Part shown: positions 51,274 through 62,480 of the stretch, one piece after another
How the letters are laid out: every line of letters starts with the position of its first letter
Numbering within the stretch: position 1 is the first letter of the stretch
From: Isochrysis galbana
Lineage: Eukaryota; Haptophyta; Isochrysidales; Isochrysidaceae
Direction: 5' to 3'
Assembly (NCBI GenBank): GCA_018136815.1
Contig: CM030945.1
Coordinates: 1,990,091 to 2,054,090 of the forward strand
DNA length: 64,000 bases
Notes under the pieces: model-generated
Database searches by the model: none
What the model was told of the DNA's origin: nothing
What the model saw: only the letters and a program-made list of their open reading frames with translations
Translations under genes and position numbers: made by a program

Positions 51274-52274
51274 TCAAGAGGGCTGGCCGTCCGAATTTGT
51301 CGACGCCGACCTAATCATGGGTGCAGCTTCATCAGGCCCAACACACGCAGCGTCCTTACGAAGCCGTTCAGACAAAGTGCCATCATCACCTAGGAACACC
51401 CCTCGCAACGGTTCGGCGGCCTGATCATCCGCCGGGGCGATGGGCTGCAGCGACTGATCGAGCCGATACAAAAGGGGGACGCCGTTCGGCATTCGAATCG
51501 AGGCTATCTGCGAGTCTGTCAAATTGTCTAGGTGCTTGATTAGCGCTCTGATGGAGTGGCCATGAGCAGCGATGAGCACAGTACGGCCGGCACAAAGATC
51601 AGGAACAACACGTTCATCCCAAAACGGGAGGCATCTGTGCGGGAGAGCAATCATGGCGTAGAGCGTTGGAAACAGAATCGACAAGGAGGCGTTCAGGCCA
51701 AGCGTCCAGCAAGCCGACGGGCCAGGGCGGCTCACCTCCTCAGCGTGTCCTTCAAGCACTCGCCGTTGGGTAGCAGCTCACGCGGCACGTAGTCATACTT
51801 GGGGTCGTTGGCCGGGTTCTCGGGCGAATTGTCGTCCACAGGCGGCGGCGGTACCGCAAACGAGTTGCGCCAGAGTTTCACCTGCTCGACACCAAACTCG
51901 TCAACCACCTCCTGCTTGTAGCGCCCCTGGAGCGCACCGTAGTGCCGCTCGTTGAGCCTCCAGTCAGTCACCACATGAACCTGCTGCTGGCGCGCGTGTT
52001 CAAGGAGGATCTGAAGGGTCTGTTGCGCTCGGCTTAGCTCGGATGTGTAAGCCGCGTCTATCTGCAGCCCGCGCACTAGCTCGCCAGCCTCAGCAGCCTG
52101 CTGGCAGCCAGCAGGCGTCAGAGCCACATCGCTCCAACCAGTGAAGCGGCCGCTCAAGTTCCACTCGCTCTGGCCGTGGCGAACGAAAAGCAGGCTCGAG
52201 TGGCCCAGTGTCCGCGAAGCGCAACGCACGCCGCCCATTGCCCACACCAGCACCAGCGCCGGCAGCCGCACCAT
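51274..52274 (-). CDS. 2,3-bisphosphoglycerate-dependent phosphoglycerate mutase
   Basis: Glycolytic/gluconeogenic interconversion of 3- and 2-phosphoglycerate by a phosphohistidine enzyme. Two exons: 52274-51736 and 51634-51274 (101-bp GT-AG intron), ~299 aa. Catalytic motif LLFVRHGQSEWN puts the nucleophile at His33. Other signatures: FTGWSDVALT, LNERHYGALQG, GECLKDT and IAAHGHSIRALIKHLD (second catalytic His), and NGVPLLYRLD. Residues 1-20 (MVRLPALVLVWAMGGVRCAS) form a signal-peptide-like hydrophobic leader absent from cytosolic enzymes, suggesting ER entry and perhaps plastid import in an alga with secondary plastids; that is inference. The C-terminus has a ~45-residue extension. Confidence 0.92.
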
Positions 52275-52367
52275 CCTCGATGCGCTACACCCGCGCGCTC
52301 TCTCTTCCTAGAACCCTGTTTCCTCTTTTTCCAACTCATTCTTCAATTCCGTTACTAGTATTTTTTA

Positions 52368-52620
52368 TATTCACACGGAGGAGAGGATAGCCTCGTGTTC
52401 GGGTGGTTTGATATGCCTTGTAGCTTGTAGAGATATTATTATCACTACACGGCCTATGCACAGCACACAAAGGGGAAGGGAGGGAGGGACAACGAGGTCC
52501 GAACAAAAGAAGGCCTCCTTACTCCTTAGTGTGAACGACGGGTACTATTAAACCGAACATTCATATGGAGGAGAGGATAGTCTTGTGTTTGTGTTTGGGT
52601 GGTTTGATATGCCATCCACA
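52368..52620. repeat. ~55-bp direct repeat pair
   Basis: GGAGGAGAGGATAG, CTTGTGTT or CGTGTT, and GGGTGGTTTGATATGCC at 52376-52426 and again at 52566-52616. 52621-52791 has no gene; 52690-52750 resembles 16326-16385. Confidence 0.75.
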
Positions 52621-52791
52621 CTCAACCGCCTAAGGGGCGGCAGAGAGAGAGAGAGGAAAGGGGTCACACGGAGAGAGGAAAACAAAACCTCTTAATATTC
52701 TCGCCTCGCTCGCGGCTATGGGACTCGTTCTAGTAGCCACGCCCTTTCTAGGGCGATAGCCATAGCCATTGCGGCGGGCTAGCGGGCTAGC

Positions 52792-54633
52792 ATGCTAGCC
52801 AACAAGATGCTCTGCGATGAAGTTATAAGTTCTAGCGGCGGCACTGCTCGCATCGACGATCGCTCGTTGAGGCCCGATCCGACGAAAGACGCCGGCGTCC
52901 GCCGTCCGACGCCCGAGCTACCTCTCCCTCTCTCCCTCCCTGTCTGCCCCGGTGGTGCTCTGGCTCTCTGTCAGGTATGTCGGCTCGCTCGTGCCGCGCT
53001 TGGGTCCTTGTCCACCCCTTCAAGACAGGCGGCACCTCGTGTCGGATGGCAGCATGTGACTGGGCAGATCCTGACCTCTTCATCTCAATGGGGTGCGACA
53101 GCTGCCCGCCGCGCTCAGGCCGCGCTCGCGCTCACGAACGCGCCGCAAATGACATACGCACCCACACTTCGCAGCACTGCCGTCCTCTCCCCCACCATTG
53201 AGGTCATTGATCCGGACACCACGCCTCTCCGGCTGTGGAACATTGTGTCCAAACGCGGCACCAACTGCTACGTGTACAACCAGTCGTCCCCGGAATCTTC
53301 GGCGGATGAGCCCGTCTCTCTGCTTGAACGAGTCAGAAGGCCCGCACCAGAGCATATGGCCGGCGCTGCCTGGGCGGCCGCACGCAGCAGTCGGTCGGCG
53401 AGTAAACGTATCCGCCGTGTGTTTGTCGAGTATCATGCCTACGTGCCTGCTCGCATAGATCTCGCGACTTGGCGGCGCTCGCGTCTCTGCTCCATGGAAT
53501 GCGACTGTGTCCTCACCACGATCATGCGCCCAGCTCTGGACTACTACAAGTCATTTGTAAGTGCTCGGCCCGCGTGCTAGCCATCTTCTTGACCACGTGC
53601 GTTTGTCTTTGGAGCGACTTGACGCTTTTGCAATTCTCCGCCTATCTAAGCGCCTCCACTACATAGGTGGCAAATTCTCTTGGCCGGGTGCTTCAGTATG
53701 CCGCCTTGGGTGAAACTCGCCAGGCACTTCATAAGCTTAATAGTGGCAGGTATAGTGTGCCCGTGCAAATCTTTGGCCGGTGCCCGGCATCCATTCTTCA
53801 TCACCTTGACACGACTTCTTGTCACCCTCCAATCCAACGTTGGTAGTCGCCACGAACGCCTTGAGGCGAGACGCGCAGCATGGGAGCTGTTAAAAACATC
53901 ATGGCGCGAGCGCCCGAGCACACATGCGCGCCTCACGCTGTGGCTTCGGAACTCCCAGTCGCGCGAGCTCGCTCTTGCCTGCGAGACTTCGGCCTTGAAG
54001 CACAAACAAAGTGCTACCGGTAGTACAACCATTAAGAAGCCCACATTTACGTCGTCAGCAAGCGGCTCGGACTCCTTGGGGGGCTCCACGACAAGCCCGG
54101 CGCTATCAGTGGCATCGATTGCTTCACAGACATGGCGATCTATACGCGACGGGTGCTTACGAATACGAGCTGCAACTAGGTATGCGGGCGGTGTTGAGTG
54201 CATTGCTCTTCTATACGCTTGCTACGGTCTTGGGAGTGGGCTCTTGGGATCTTCTTACTACTATGAGAATGCGGCATCTGACCACACCAACGGCGCGGTA
54301 AGCAACGGAGAAGCCGGACCTGAACGTTACTTTGATGTAGTTGGGCGAACCGACCAGCTGACCACTTTCCTTGCAACGGTCTTGAGCACCTTGCATGAAC
54401 CACCGTTAGCACACCGCATGCCGCGCCTCGCAACTCGAAAAGGCGAGATCCGAGGACATGTCGAGGAGTTTGTGAACGCCCTGGCGGAAATGGCGGCAAA
54501 TCGCACTCTCTTACCCATGGTGCCCAAAGGCAGTGACCCCCCGATCGAAGTAGACGGCATTCTCTTCGATAGTGTCTTCATCTTTGCCGCTCGGTCAAAG
54601 GATGTCTATCTTAGCGGTACTACTAACCATTAA
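52792..54633 (+). CDS. Sulfotransferase-like gene, multi-exon, model incomplete
   Basis: Several open pieces fit a membrane-type sulfotransferase. A P-loop AWVLVHPFKTGGTSCRMAAC at about 53002-53060 matches the 5'-phosphosulfate (PAPS) binding motif (HxxKTGGTS). A downstream frame ends CVLTTIMRPALDYYKSF just before a GTAAGT donor at 53557, resembling the 3'-phosphate-binding Arg-Pro segment. The next exon (53668-53752) reads VANSLGRVLQYAALGE. The last part, to TAA at 54633, has ERYFDVVGRTDQLTTFLATV, like the family's C-terminal F.VG..E segment. Exact exon joins between 53060 and 53130 and between 53750 and 54300 are unresolved, and the start is uncertain. Substrate unknown. A degraded pseudogene is an alternative. 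Confidence 0.45.
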
Positions 54634-54769
54634 CATTCGATCCCATAGAGTGGAGCCTGCCAGCAGGCGCAGGCACTCGAGCCCCTATGCCGATTTTGCC
54701 GAGATACCGAAGAGAAGACTCTTCCCGCCTTGGACTGTGCCTGAGACAGTTGACAGGCATCTTCGAAAC

Positions 54770-55130
54770 GCTGTCGGAGCGAAGCTCGTTTCCTCTTTGG
54801 AAACGAGTTGCAGAGGCGCACCGGCGGCTAGCGCGGCGCACGGTTCATCCGGGGAGCCCGGAACGGGCTCATCGGGAGAACGGGGAGGGCAAATGACGGG
54901 CATATGTGAAATGGGGAGCCCGGAACGGGCTCATCGGGAGAACGGGGAGGGCAAATGACGGGCATATGTGAAATGGACGGGGAAGTGGCACGGAACGCGA
55001 ATCGGAGGGACGGAGGATGTAAAAAAGAGCGCGGCGAGCAGATACCGCTTGCTCATGACTCGTATGGACTCGTAGACTCTTAAGGAAGACTCGGAAGACT
55101 CGGGGCTTGGGGGTACTCAGGGGAGGATGG
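54770..55130 (-). repeat. Dispersed ~300-bp repeat, copy 2, with 58-bp tandem duplication
   Basis: Reverse complement of 34128-34430. Within it GGGGAGCCCGGAACGGGCTC to CATATGTGAAAT is duplicated in tandem (54854-54914 and 54912-54973). The hairpin CTCGTTTCC-TCTTT-GGAAACGAG is present at 54786-54808. Confidence 0.85.
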
Positions 55131-55144
55131 GCGAATGGGGCGAG

Positions 55145-55304
55145 CTTGTGGGGAAGGGAGTGGGTCAGTAGGGCAGTGGCCTCCTGGCAAGCCATCAGGC
55201 GTGCCAGGAGGATGGGTGGTTCCTCCCCCATGGCAGGGGAGGAGTGGAGAGAGGGGGGGGCTCATGCCCCCCCATGGGTCAACCAAGTATAAACTTAGTT
55301 GGGC
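55145..55304 (-). mobile_element. Leader-type repeat, group A, 5' part
   Basis: Minus strand: AACTAAG-TTTATA-CTTGGTT hairpin, GACCC, ATG, GGGGGGCATGAGCCCCCC, GGAGGAACCACCCATCC and GGCTTGCCAGGAGGCCAC, closely matching 7864-8000. Confidence 0.7.
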
Positions 55305-55429
55305 CTTTTGAAGTGTATTATCGGTATATTTTCGATCATTAGTACGTCGCGTGGTTATATGTGTTTCCATGTGCATCGTAGGGCTATCTGCTAGCTCGGA
55401 GTCGCCTCATGGTCGCGCATGATCGTGTT

Positions 55430-55741
55430 TAGTTGCCTGCCTGCAGCTACAGCCTACGGTCAGGTTCCCAGCTTTGCTTTGACTTGGTGGGCGATACCTA
55501 GCCTTTCGGCTAGGGATAGAAGCTCCGCGCTCGGTATCAAGTTGCCTTTGTTGTCTGTTTCGTAAAGCGGGCGAAAGTCGCCCAGGTCGTTTCTTTTTTT
55601 GGGCCGTCTCCCCATTCCCGCCTGGGCGGTTCTCGACGTATCCGTCGAGTTGGCAAAGATGAGCGCGCAGCATAGCTTCGTAAATCTTTCTATAGTCCTT
55701 ACTAATATCGACTCTTCCGAGAAGGTTGCGTTGTCATAGCA
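55430..55741 (-). mobile_element. LINE C-terminal fragment
   Basis: Minus strand encodes YDNATFSEESILVRTIERFT, ... ANSTDTSRTAQAGMGRRPKK, ... NLIPSAELLSLAERLGIAH, colinear with 62345-62600. The codon after GMGR is Arg here, whereas the long copy has a stop at that position. Confidence 0.85.
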
Positions 55742-56120
55742 GTGGATTCTATCATTCTATAGCGGCTAGCGGCTAGCGGCTAGCGGAGTAGTAGGCGTAG
55801 GCATCTTCAATCTTCAAGAATATTTTTTTGTTCGCTAGCATTCCTAGCCACATACACAGGACGAGCCATGCGCCAACCGCGCACACCCCCATCGCGGGGT
55901 AGGGGCTCCGTTGCCGTCGATGGGCTACGGTCCCGCAGCACTAAGGTTATACTAACACAACAATAAAACTCTGACGGGGGGGAGTCGGGCGACGCTGCCG
56001 CCCTCCTCGCCAAATCCGAAACGATTTCTAGGTAGGTGCGGGACTCGTCGGCAGCGCGGAGAGAGCAGCGGCAGAGTACACACACACACACCGGGGGAGG
56101 GGCAAGGGTGTCGTGCACGT

Positions 56121-57089
56121 ATGGCCGAGCTGATGAGCACGACACCGAGACGAACTCTCGTACTAGGAGACGCCTACCCACCGCCGGGGCCCGGTGAGTA
56201 CGACTCGGGCAAGGTGGACCGCATTGGCAAGGGTATGTTGGGCGATGCGCCAAGCTACACGATGGCGCGCCGCACGCCTATGCCCGCCAAGGAGAGGGCA
56301 AACTGGCGCCTGACCTCGGACGGGCCCGGACCGTTGGCATATTCACCACGGACGCTCGGGCCCCAGTCGATCGCGCCAACCGGTCAGTCGAATCCAGCGT
56401 ATTCGATGCCGCAGACCCGTCGTTTCGACTCCAGCGAGACGCCTGGACCAGGACCCTGCAAGTACGACAACAACCAGACCAGCATTGGTAAAGGGTCGGC
56501 TGTCTTTACCACCTCAATGCAACGCGAGGGGAAGTGCTTTTATGGTGAGACGTACGCTCGGGATAACCTCGGCAAGCATTCTCCTGGTCCAATGGCCACA
56601 AAGGTGAGGGCTAGCAATCACTGTGGAACGCGATTGGCTGCATCTTTGTTCCTGTGCCGCGCGCCTTCGCCTTGAAATCTTCGCTGCAGATATGTATGCT
56701 TGCAACCATGCGTTCCTCCCCGTGGGTGGCAGTTGAAGTTGGGCATGGGGACCGAGGCCGAGGACATGGTGATGCCGACCTCGCCACGCTACAGCTTCCG
56801 GGAACGCTTCAAAAGCCGGGCGCCGGACTCCGCCTTCCAGCCTGGCCCAGCGGATTATGACACACCGTCGACCAGCAGGGGTCCTGCACATGCCATAGGA
56901 AAGTCTAGCCACCCGAAACCATTCAACCCAGACGGTATCCGGCGCTCAGTCTTCATTTCGAAGGAGCATTCGGAAGAGAACAAAGGCGTGTATGGGCCTG
57001 GGCCAATCACCATTTCTAACCCAGGCCGTGGCTCGCGCGAGCGCCGCGCCCCTTCTTTCTCTTTTGGCACAGATGAGCGCTTCGGATGA
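56121..57089 (+). CDS. SHIPPO-repeat axonemal protein (ODF3/CIMAP-like)
   Basis: Two exons, 56121-56603 and 56733-57089 (129-bp GT-AG intron, phase 0), ~279 aa, near the size of ODF3 (254 aa). It contains spaced STPG/SHIPPO motifs: YPPPGPGEYDSGKVD near residue 19, DGPGPLAYSPRTLGP, TPGPGPCKYDN, HSPGPMATK, FQPGPADYDTPST and YGPGPITISNPG. These Pro-Gly repeats bind the outside or lumen of axonemal microtubules in known family members. Together with CFAP44 it supports a motile flagellum. The exact orthologue is not determined. Upstream, 55950-56110 is probably the promoter. Confidence 0.87.
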
Positions 57090-57130
57090 AACGCTTGCCT
57101 CACGTATATTTACGGGGCGCTGCGCTGCAC

Positions 57131-57462
57131 ATAAGTAAGCTGTCGGATAACTAAATGCGAGCAAATGTTGAGCAAGACTTGGTTAGATGCCACCTGATGT
57201 GTCAGTGTCTACGACCGTCCTGCTGAGCTACCAAGAATGATCTGACTCGTGGAACTTTTCGACCACGGTCCCCAGGAGATGACGCACACTTTCTGCGCTC
57301 CACATAAGTGAGTCGGATAACTAAATGCGAGCAAATGTTCGGCAAGACTTGGTTAGATGCCAGCTGATATGTCAATGTCTACGGCCGTCCTACTGAGCTA
57401 CCAAGAAGTCCTCTTGTTCGACTTATCTGACTCGTGGAATTTTTCGGCCACGGTCCCCAGGC
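57131..57462. repeat. ~172-bp tandem duplication downstream of the SHIPPO gene
   Basis: Two copies starting TAAGTAAGC or TAAGTGAG and sharing GTCGGATAACTAAATGCGAG, CAAGACTTGGTTAGATGCCA, GTCCT.CTGAGCTACCAAGAA, GACTCGTGGAA and CCACGGTCCCCAGG. They differ by a 19-bp insertion and scattered changes. 57463-57770 shows nothing but a short C-run and TTCACGCCGGTCTTATTCGC duplicated at 57602-57640. Confidence 0.85.
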
Positions 57463-57774
57463 AGCCACTCGTGTCGATGTTGCGTGAGCCGGGAGCGCGC
57501 TGACACGCCCCCCCCCCCCCCTCTTCCCGCCCTCTCCTCCGATTACCGCGGTCTTTCTCGATATTTTCGCGAATGACCCATCAAAATTCACGGTGCGGAA
57601 TTCATGCCGGTCTTATTCGCTTCACGCCGGTCTTATTCGCTTCACCTTCTTATTCGTCCAAATCTGATGATGGACAAGCCAGTTATTAAGATCAAGGCCA
57701 CCCACATGGTCCTATAGCCTATATGCTTTATGGTATATATGGTATTCGGCAACCTACTTTTTCACCTTTCATTA

Positions 57775-58590
57775 CACTTATAGCTAGGGTCATGGCAGCG
57801 CGCATCTCCCCTTCCCTCTTGCCGCCTACCCCGCTGCGACGGACGATCAGGCCAAGCTCGACGCCAAGCACCCGAAGCGCCCGCGAGAGGGCGCTGCCCC
57901 GACCCAGGTGCGCACGAGACACGTCCCATGCCAACCCCAGAGAGCTGAGCATGAGCAAGCCCAGCATGGCCAACATGGAACATGGCCGCCACACCATCCA
58001 CCATTCACATCTCCTCCCTGCCAGCAATGGCCACCCACCCAAAGAACCAAGCCGGCTCACACCCCCATCCCATAGGGAAAGCCGTAAGGCTGGTCCCCTA
58101 CACAGCCGCGGCACTGACTTCGTGCGCAAGCACGAGGCACGAGGCACAGACCAGGCCAGTCATCTTCCCATACCCCATGAGGGGACTGTCAGGGTGGTGC
58201 CGCAAAGCCTGCACCAGGAGCTTGAACTGGCGGAAAGCCACCAAAGGCACCCTGCAAGAATAACCCTCATCGCCCAGCTTCGCATCCCCTACTCGCCGCG
58301 AACCGCGAACGACGGAACGGACAAAAACGGCGAGTCCAACACAAGCGAACATACCAAACTGCACACCCCCATACATACAGCATACATATGCCATACACAA
58401 CAGACAACACACGACCATGCCCATGTGCCAAACAAACACGGTGCACAAGACCCCAAAGAGTGCGAGCTCGACGCATCTGCGCCGGACCGCGCACAAGGAG
58501 AACATGGACTCTTCCAAGCAAATCCCCACAACGCGCCACTCTCTCCTCACCTACTCACTCCCACTCCCAACCCCGATGCTCGAGAAGTAA
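57775..58590 (+). mobile_element. LINE 5' fragment with ORF1 N-terminal region
   Basis: A decayed leader hairpin (57780-57790), GGGTC, ATG at 57791 (GCAGCGCGC...), then an open frame with HPIGKAVRLVPYTAAALTSC near 58065-58130, shared in order with 58838-58918 and the copies at 44.1 and 47.8 kb. It lacks everything downstream. The 3' boundary is uncertain, near 58590. Confidence 0.6.
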
Positions 58591-58995
58591 GTAGCACGGG
58601 TACATTGACCCGCGTACGTACATCAGCTTCTACGACATCGAAAAGAGGTTCAAGTTCAAGAAGACACACGAGGTGTGCGGTATGCGGTATGTATCCAATG
58701 CACTACTTGAAGACGATCTTCTCTCGGCAACTATAAGGGTGTTGCGACGCTCAGAACCAACCTCCACACAACACACCACACCCACCAGCACAGACACCCC
58801 ACCAGTGAGCAGAAACAAGAGGAGCCTCAGGGCCGATCTTCCCATAGGGAAAGCCTCAGGGCTGGGCCCCTACAACGCCGCGGCACCGACCTCGTGCGCC
58901 AGCACGAGGCGCGGACCCGGCCGGTCAGCAAGACCACCATCACAACAACAGCTGAGTCCTGCAGCATCAGCTGCAGGATTCAGCAACATGAACCA

Positions 58996-60234
58996 ATGAG
59001 GCCCACACTAGGGTCAACTGAAGCCCGAGAGACAACACGGGATTACACGGACCAAACCACGCACACCCTACGCGCACTCAAGGAGTCACAAAGGCCGCGA
59101 CAGCGGCCGCGACCTCCACAACCAGCAACACACCAACATACGACAACAACAAGGCACCAAGAATGGTATGCCTTACCAACCCACGAAACGGAGAGAGCCG
59201 ATAGGGGCCCCTTCCCTTGCACGTCGCCTCACCAAGCGCTTGAAAGACTGACCAAGAGACCCCCACCCCACGGGCACACGCAGGCAACCCCCCAAGGAGG
59301 GGAGGAACAAGAAGAATACCAAGACTACCAGCACGACACCTCGCAAATCATCATGACCTTCACCTCTACGGACCGGGGCATCAAGATCAAAGATGAGGAG
59401 GCCCTCAGCGCCATTGTAGCGCATCTCAACAAGCTCGAGGGCATGGACCTTGAGCCGGAATTCTTGGCGAAGAGCTCAGCGGGCCCATGGGAGATCCTGG
59501 TCTCAGCGGACTGTGCGCAACAATATCAGGCCAAATTCAAGGATCAAGGCGTTTTCGCGATTCATGAGGTGAAATACCCCATGATCGTCAAATTTCAGAC
59601 CCTTGACGACAAAGCCCGCGAGCTCCCTCAAGCTTCATCGAAGGCGCTAGCCAGCGCATTTAAAGACGTGACGGCGCACCTCGTAGTGCGCAATTTCAAA
59701 TTCGAGATGAAGGACGCCATCAACATAAACTCGCTAGCCAAGGCGCTCGAACAACAAGGGTTCATCTTCCTGAAAGGCAACCAAGAGCGCACAAAGGTGC
59801 TAACCAAGGAGGGAGTGATCGTCACCCAAGGCAAGAAGGAGGTCTACCACTTGTACGTCGCACCAAGGACGGGCAACTTTGCAACCTTTGACTTTCCGCG
59901 CAAGATTCTCCTCAATGTCAACAACAACCCCTACCCGCTAGACTATGCGATCCGCGATTGCAAAGATCTAGGAGGAGATATCAAAAACATGAACATCCAC
60001 GCCGGCCCGAAGGGGTGCAAAGGATACTACAAGAACTACGCGCTAGCTTTCACGCCACCGCTCCGCGCTTGCAGCTGTGAGGAAGAGCGTCAGGCACGCA
60101 TGGACCGCGAACAGGCGCGCCGGATGGCGCCGCCTAAACGCACCCTGCACGAAGTGATCGCTCCAGACACGGGGGCGGCGTGCTCGCGTTTCCCAATGGG
60201 CAAGTGTTCTATCACATCGCATTGGAGAAGCTAA
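58996..60234 (+). pseudogene. LINE ORF1-like protein, truncated by deletion
   Basis: Open frame from ATG 58996 (open upstream to 58894). The N-terminal third is Thr/Gln/Pro-rich. From about residue 115 a folded region follows: IIMTFTSTDRGIKIKDEEAL, GPWEILVSADCAQQYQAKFK, VKFQTLDDKARELPQ, ... VYHLYVAPRTGNFATFDFPR, KGCKGYYKNYALAFTPPL, then a charged CEEERQARMDREQARR tail. Probably an RNA-binding ORF1 product. The frame runs out at 60234 after crossing the internal deletion junction near 60170-60208, so the true C-terminus is lost. Confidence 0.75.
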
Positions 60235-62480
60235 AGTTCGGACGCGACTTTCAGACATATGCGCGAGCCCTCACCAACTCGGACGCCAAACCAATCAGAT
60301 ACATAAAAACAAACGGGGGAAGAAGCTTCCCCTTTAATATAGCCAGTGGCGTCCCACAGGGGTGCCCGCTCTCCCCGCTAGCCTTCCTGTTGACAGCGGA
60401 GGCCCTAACTAGGGCGATAAACGAAGACGACAACATAAACGGGATCATAGTCAACGGAGCTGAGCTTAAAATCAGCCAATTCGCCGACGACACCCAACTC
60501 CTCGCGTCCGACTACGCAAGTTTGGGCCGGTCGCTAAAATGGGTAGACCGATACGCAGCCGCCTCGTGCGGCAAACCAAACGAACAAAAATTCGAAGGAC
60601 TTAGATGGGGCTCCCTAAAGCGTAAATCCCCTCCACAAGCTTTCAGACGATACAAATGGTTAAAAACCAGCGAATGCGCAACGATTTTAGGCGTACCACT
60701 GGGGGGACCTGGGGCCACTAAGGCCTTCTGGAGGCGACTCGCCGACAAAATAGACAAAAAAGTAACAGCCCTCGGGCCCATAATTGCAAACCTCTCCATT
60801 CACGGAAGAACGATGGTAGCGAACTTTTTAGTGCTATCCGTCCCAAGATATTGGATACAAACACTAGCAGCACCCCCATCGTTCCACAAAGCGCTCAAAA
60901 GCACAGTAGAGAGGGTGCTATGGACAAATCACCGCACGGGACGTAAGCTGCAATGGATAAAACACCCGGAGATCCCGCTCAAAGGAGACACGGAACAGGG
61001 GCCGCACTTAGGCCTAGGCCTCCTCGATTGGAACAACCATGTAAAAGCAATACAAGCGAAATGGATACTGAACTACCTGGACGCAAGACAAGCTCAATGG
61101 AAACAAATCCTGGACGCATGGTTTTGCCGCACGCGCCTAGGCAGAGCGGCGGTGCTAGCCGACGTACCCGCGCACAAGCTAACGGACGGGATAAAAGGGA
61201 GGAGCAAGCTCCCGGCCTTCTGGAAGCAAGCCATAGCGAACGTGAGAACGCTACAACTGAAACCTCTAAAGATGAGTAGAGACGGAGCGCTATCCCAACC
61301 GATATGGTCCAACCCGCACCATAGCGGACCGAACATGCACCCGACATGGGTAGCATTGTGGAACAAACTAGAATGTATCACAGTACATAACGTGTTCAAA
61401 GATCATGCATGTATAGAAACATACACCGCAGAGGATTGCGAGCAATACCTCAAAAACAACGACACCTACATACAATACAAGGGCGAGCACATCCCCCGCG
61501 ATAAATTCTTGGGCACATGGGCAAACATTGTGAAACACGCGCACGACCTAATAGGGGCAGCGAACCAGGAAGCCACAGTCGCCCAAACACAAAACTCCAC
61601 GACCGGCACGCCAGAGAATACGGGAACCCCGACCCCTGAGATTCATATAAACCAAGAAGGAGAATACTTCGCCAAGGAGGGGGGCAAATGGTACGAAGTC
61701 GAACTCTCATACCTGGGCACGCCCATCCTTGGCGACCGCACGATAGCGGCACCTACTGACCTAGACCCGACCCCTCCCGCGAAATGGGGCGAAGGCTTTA
61801 AATCTAGCAAAAGAACGGAATACCCGCTGCCGGACGAATACACCCTAGACGGTAAAACACCACTCGATGCGACTGAAGTTACACACCTGACGAGAGCCCT
61901 GCAAAAGGCCCGCCGTAAACGCCGGCGACTCACGGGCCCCGACAACTGGGCAACGAGACTACCAGTAACGGACAGTGTCTGGGCCCACCTAGCCCAGATT
62001 TACACCTCGCCCATGATAACAACGAGGGACACTCACCTGCACTTTAAACACATCACGCATAGGAGAATAGCCACGGCCAATAGATTCGCACACCGTGACA
62101 AGGCGTGCCGTTTCTGTATGACATCGGACGAATCCTCCACGCACCTGGGAGAATGCCCGCGGCTAACAAACATTTTCGACGCCCTGGACACACTGGCCCG
62201 ACACCCGAGCACGCCGGTTAAACCACGCGAACAAAACATTATAGATAGGCTCTTCGCACACCCAAGCGGCCCTTGCCCCAAGGCACTAGCAACGCTATAC
62301 ATGCTCGCATGGAGGTACATCATAACGGACTTCTACAGGATATACTACGACAACGCCACGTTCTCAGAAGAATCGGTACTAATACGCACACTGGAAAGAT
62401 TCACCAAGCTGAGCAAGGCGCTATTATTCGCCAACTCAACGGACTCCGCGCGAACCGCCCAGGCGGGCATGGGGAGATAA
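60180..62480 (+). pseudogene. LINE reverse transcriptase, C-terminal part
   Basis: Begins just after the deletion junction at FYHIALEKLKFGRDFQ, then motif B (SGVPQGCPLSPLAFLL), motif C (QFADDTQLLA) with its catalytic Asp pair, and the thumb (ILGVPLGG). A long C-terminal region follows with a zinc-binding motif CRFCMTSDESSTHLGEC. Motif A, present in the fragment at 38.1 kb (LDWEKAFDR), is absent. The frame closes at TAA 62478-62480 after QAGMGR, whereas other copies read through with Gln or Arg and add ~45 residues. Not functional. Confidence 0.88.

Noticed and set aside
55807-56253. Minus ORF overlapping the SHIPPO gene start
   Set aside because: Arg/Ser/Cys-rich, antisense to a well-supported coding exon, no family likeness.
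58838-58918. HDV-like or SRP-Alu-like RNA
   Set aside because: I tried to place the HDV double pseudoknot and the SRP Alu fold (TGTAG...CCAGC similarity); required helices and catalytic positions could not be assigned.
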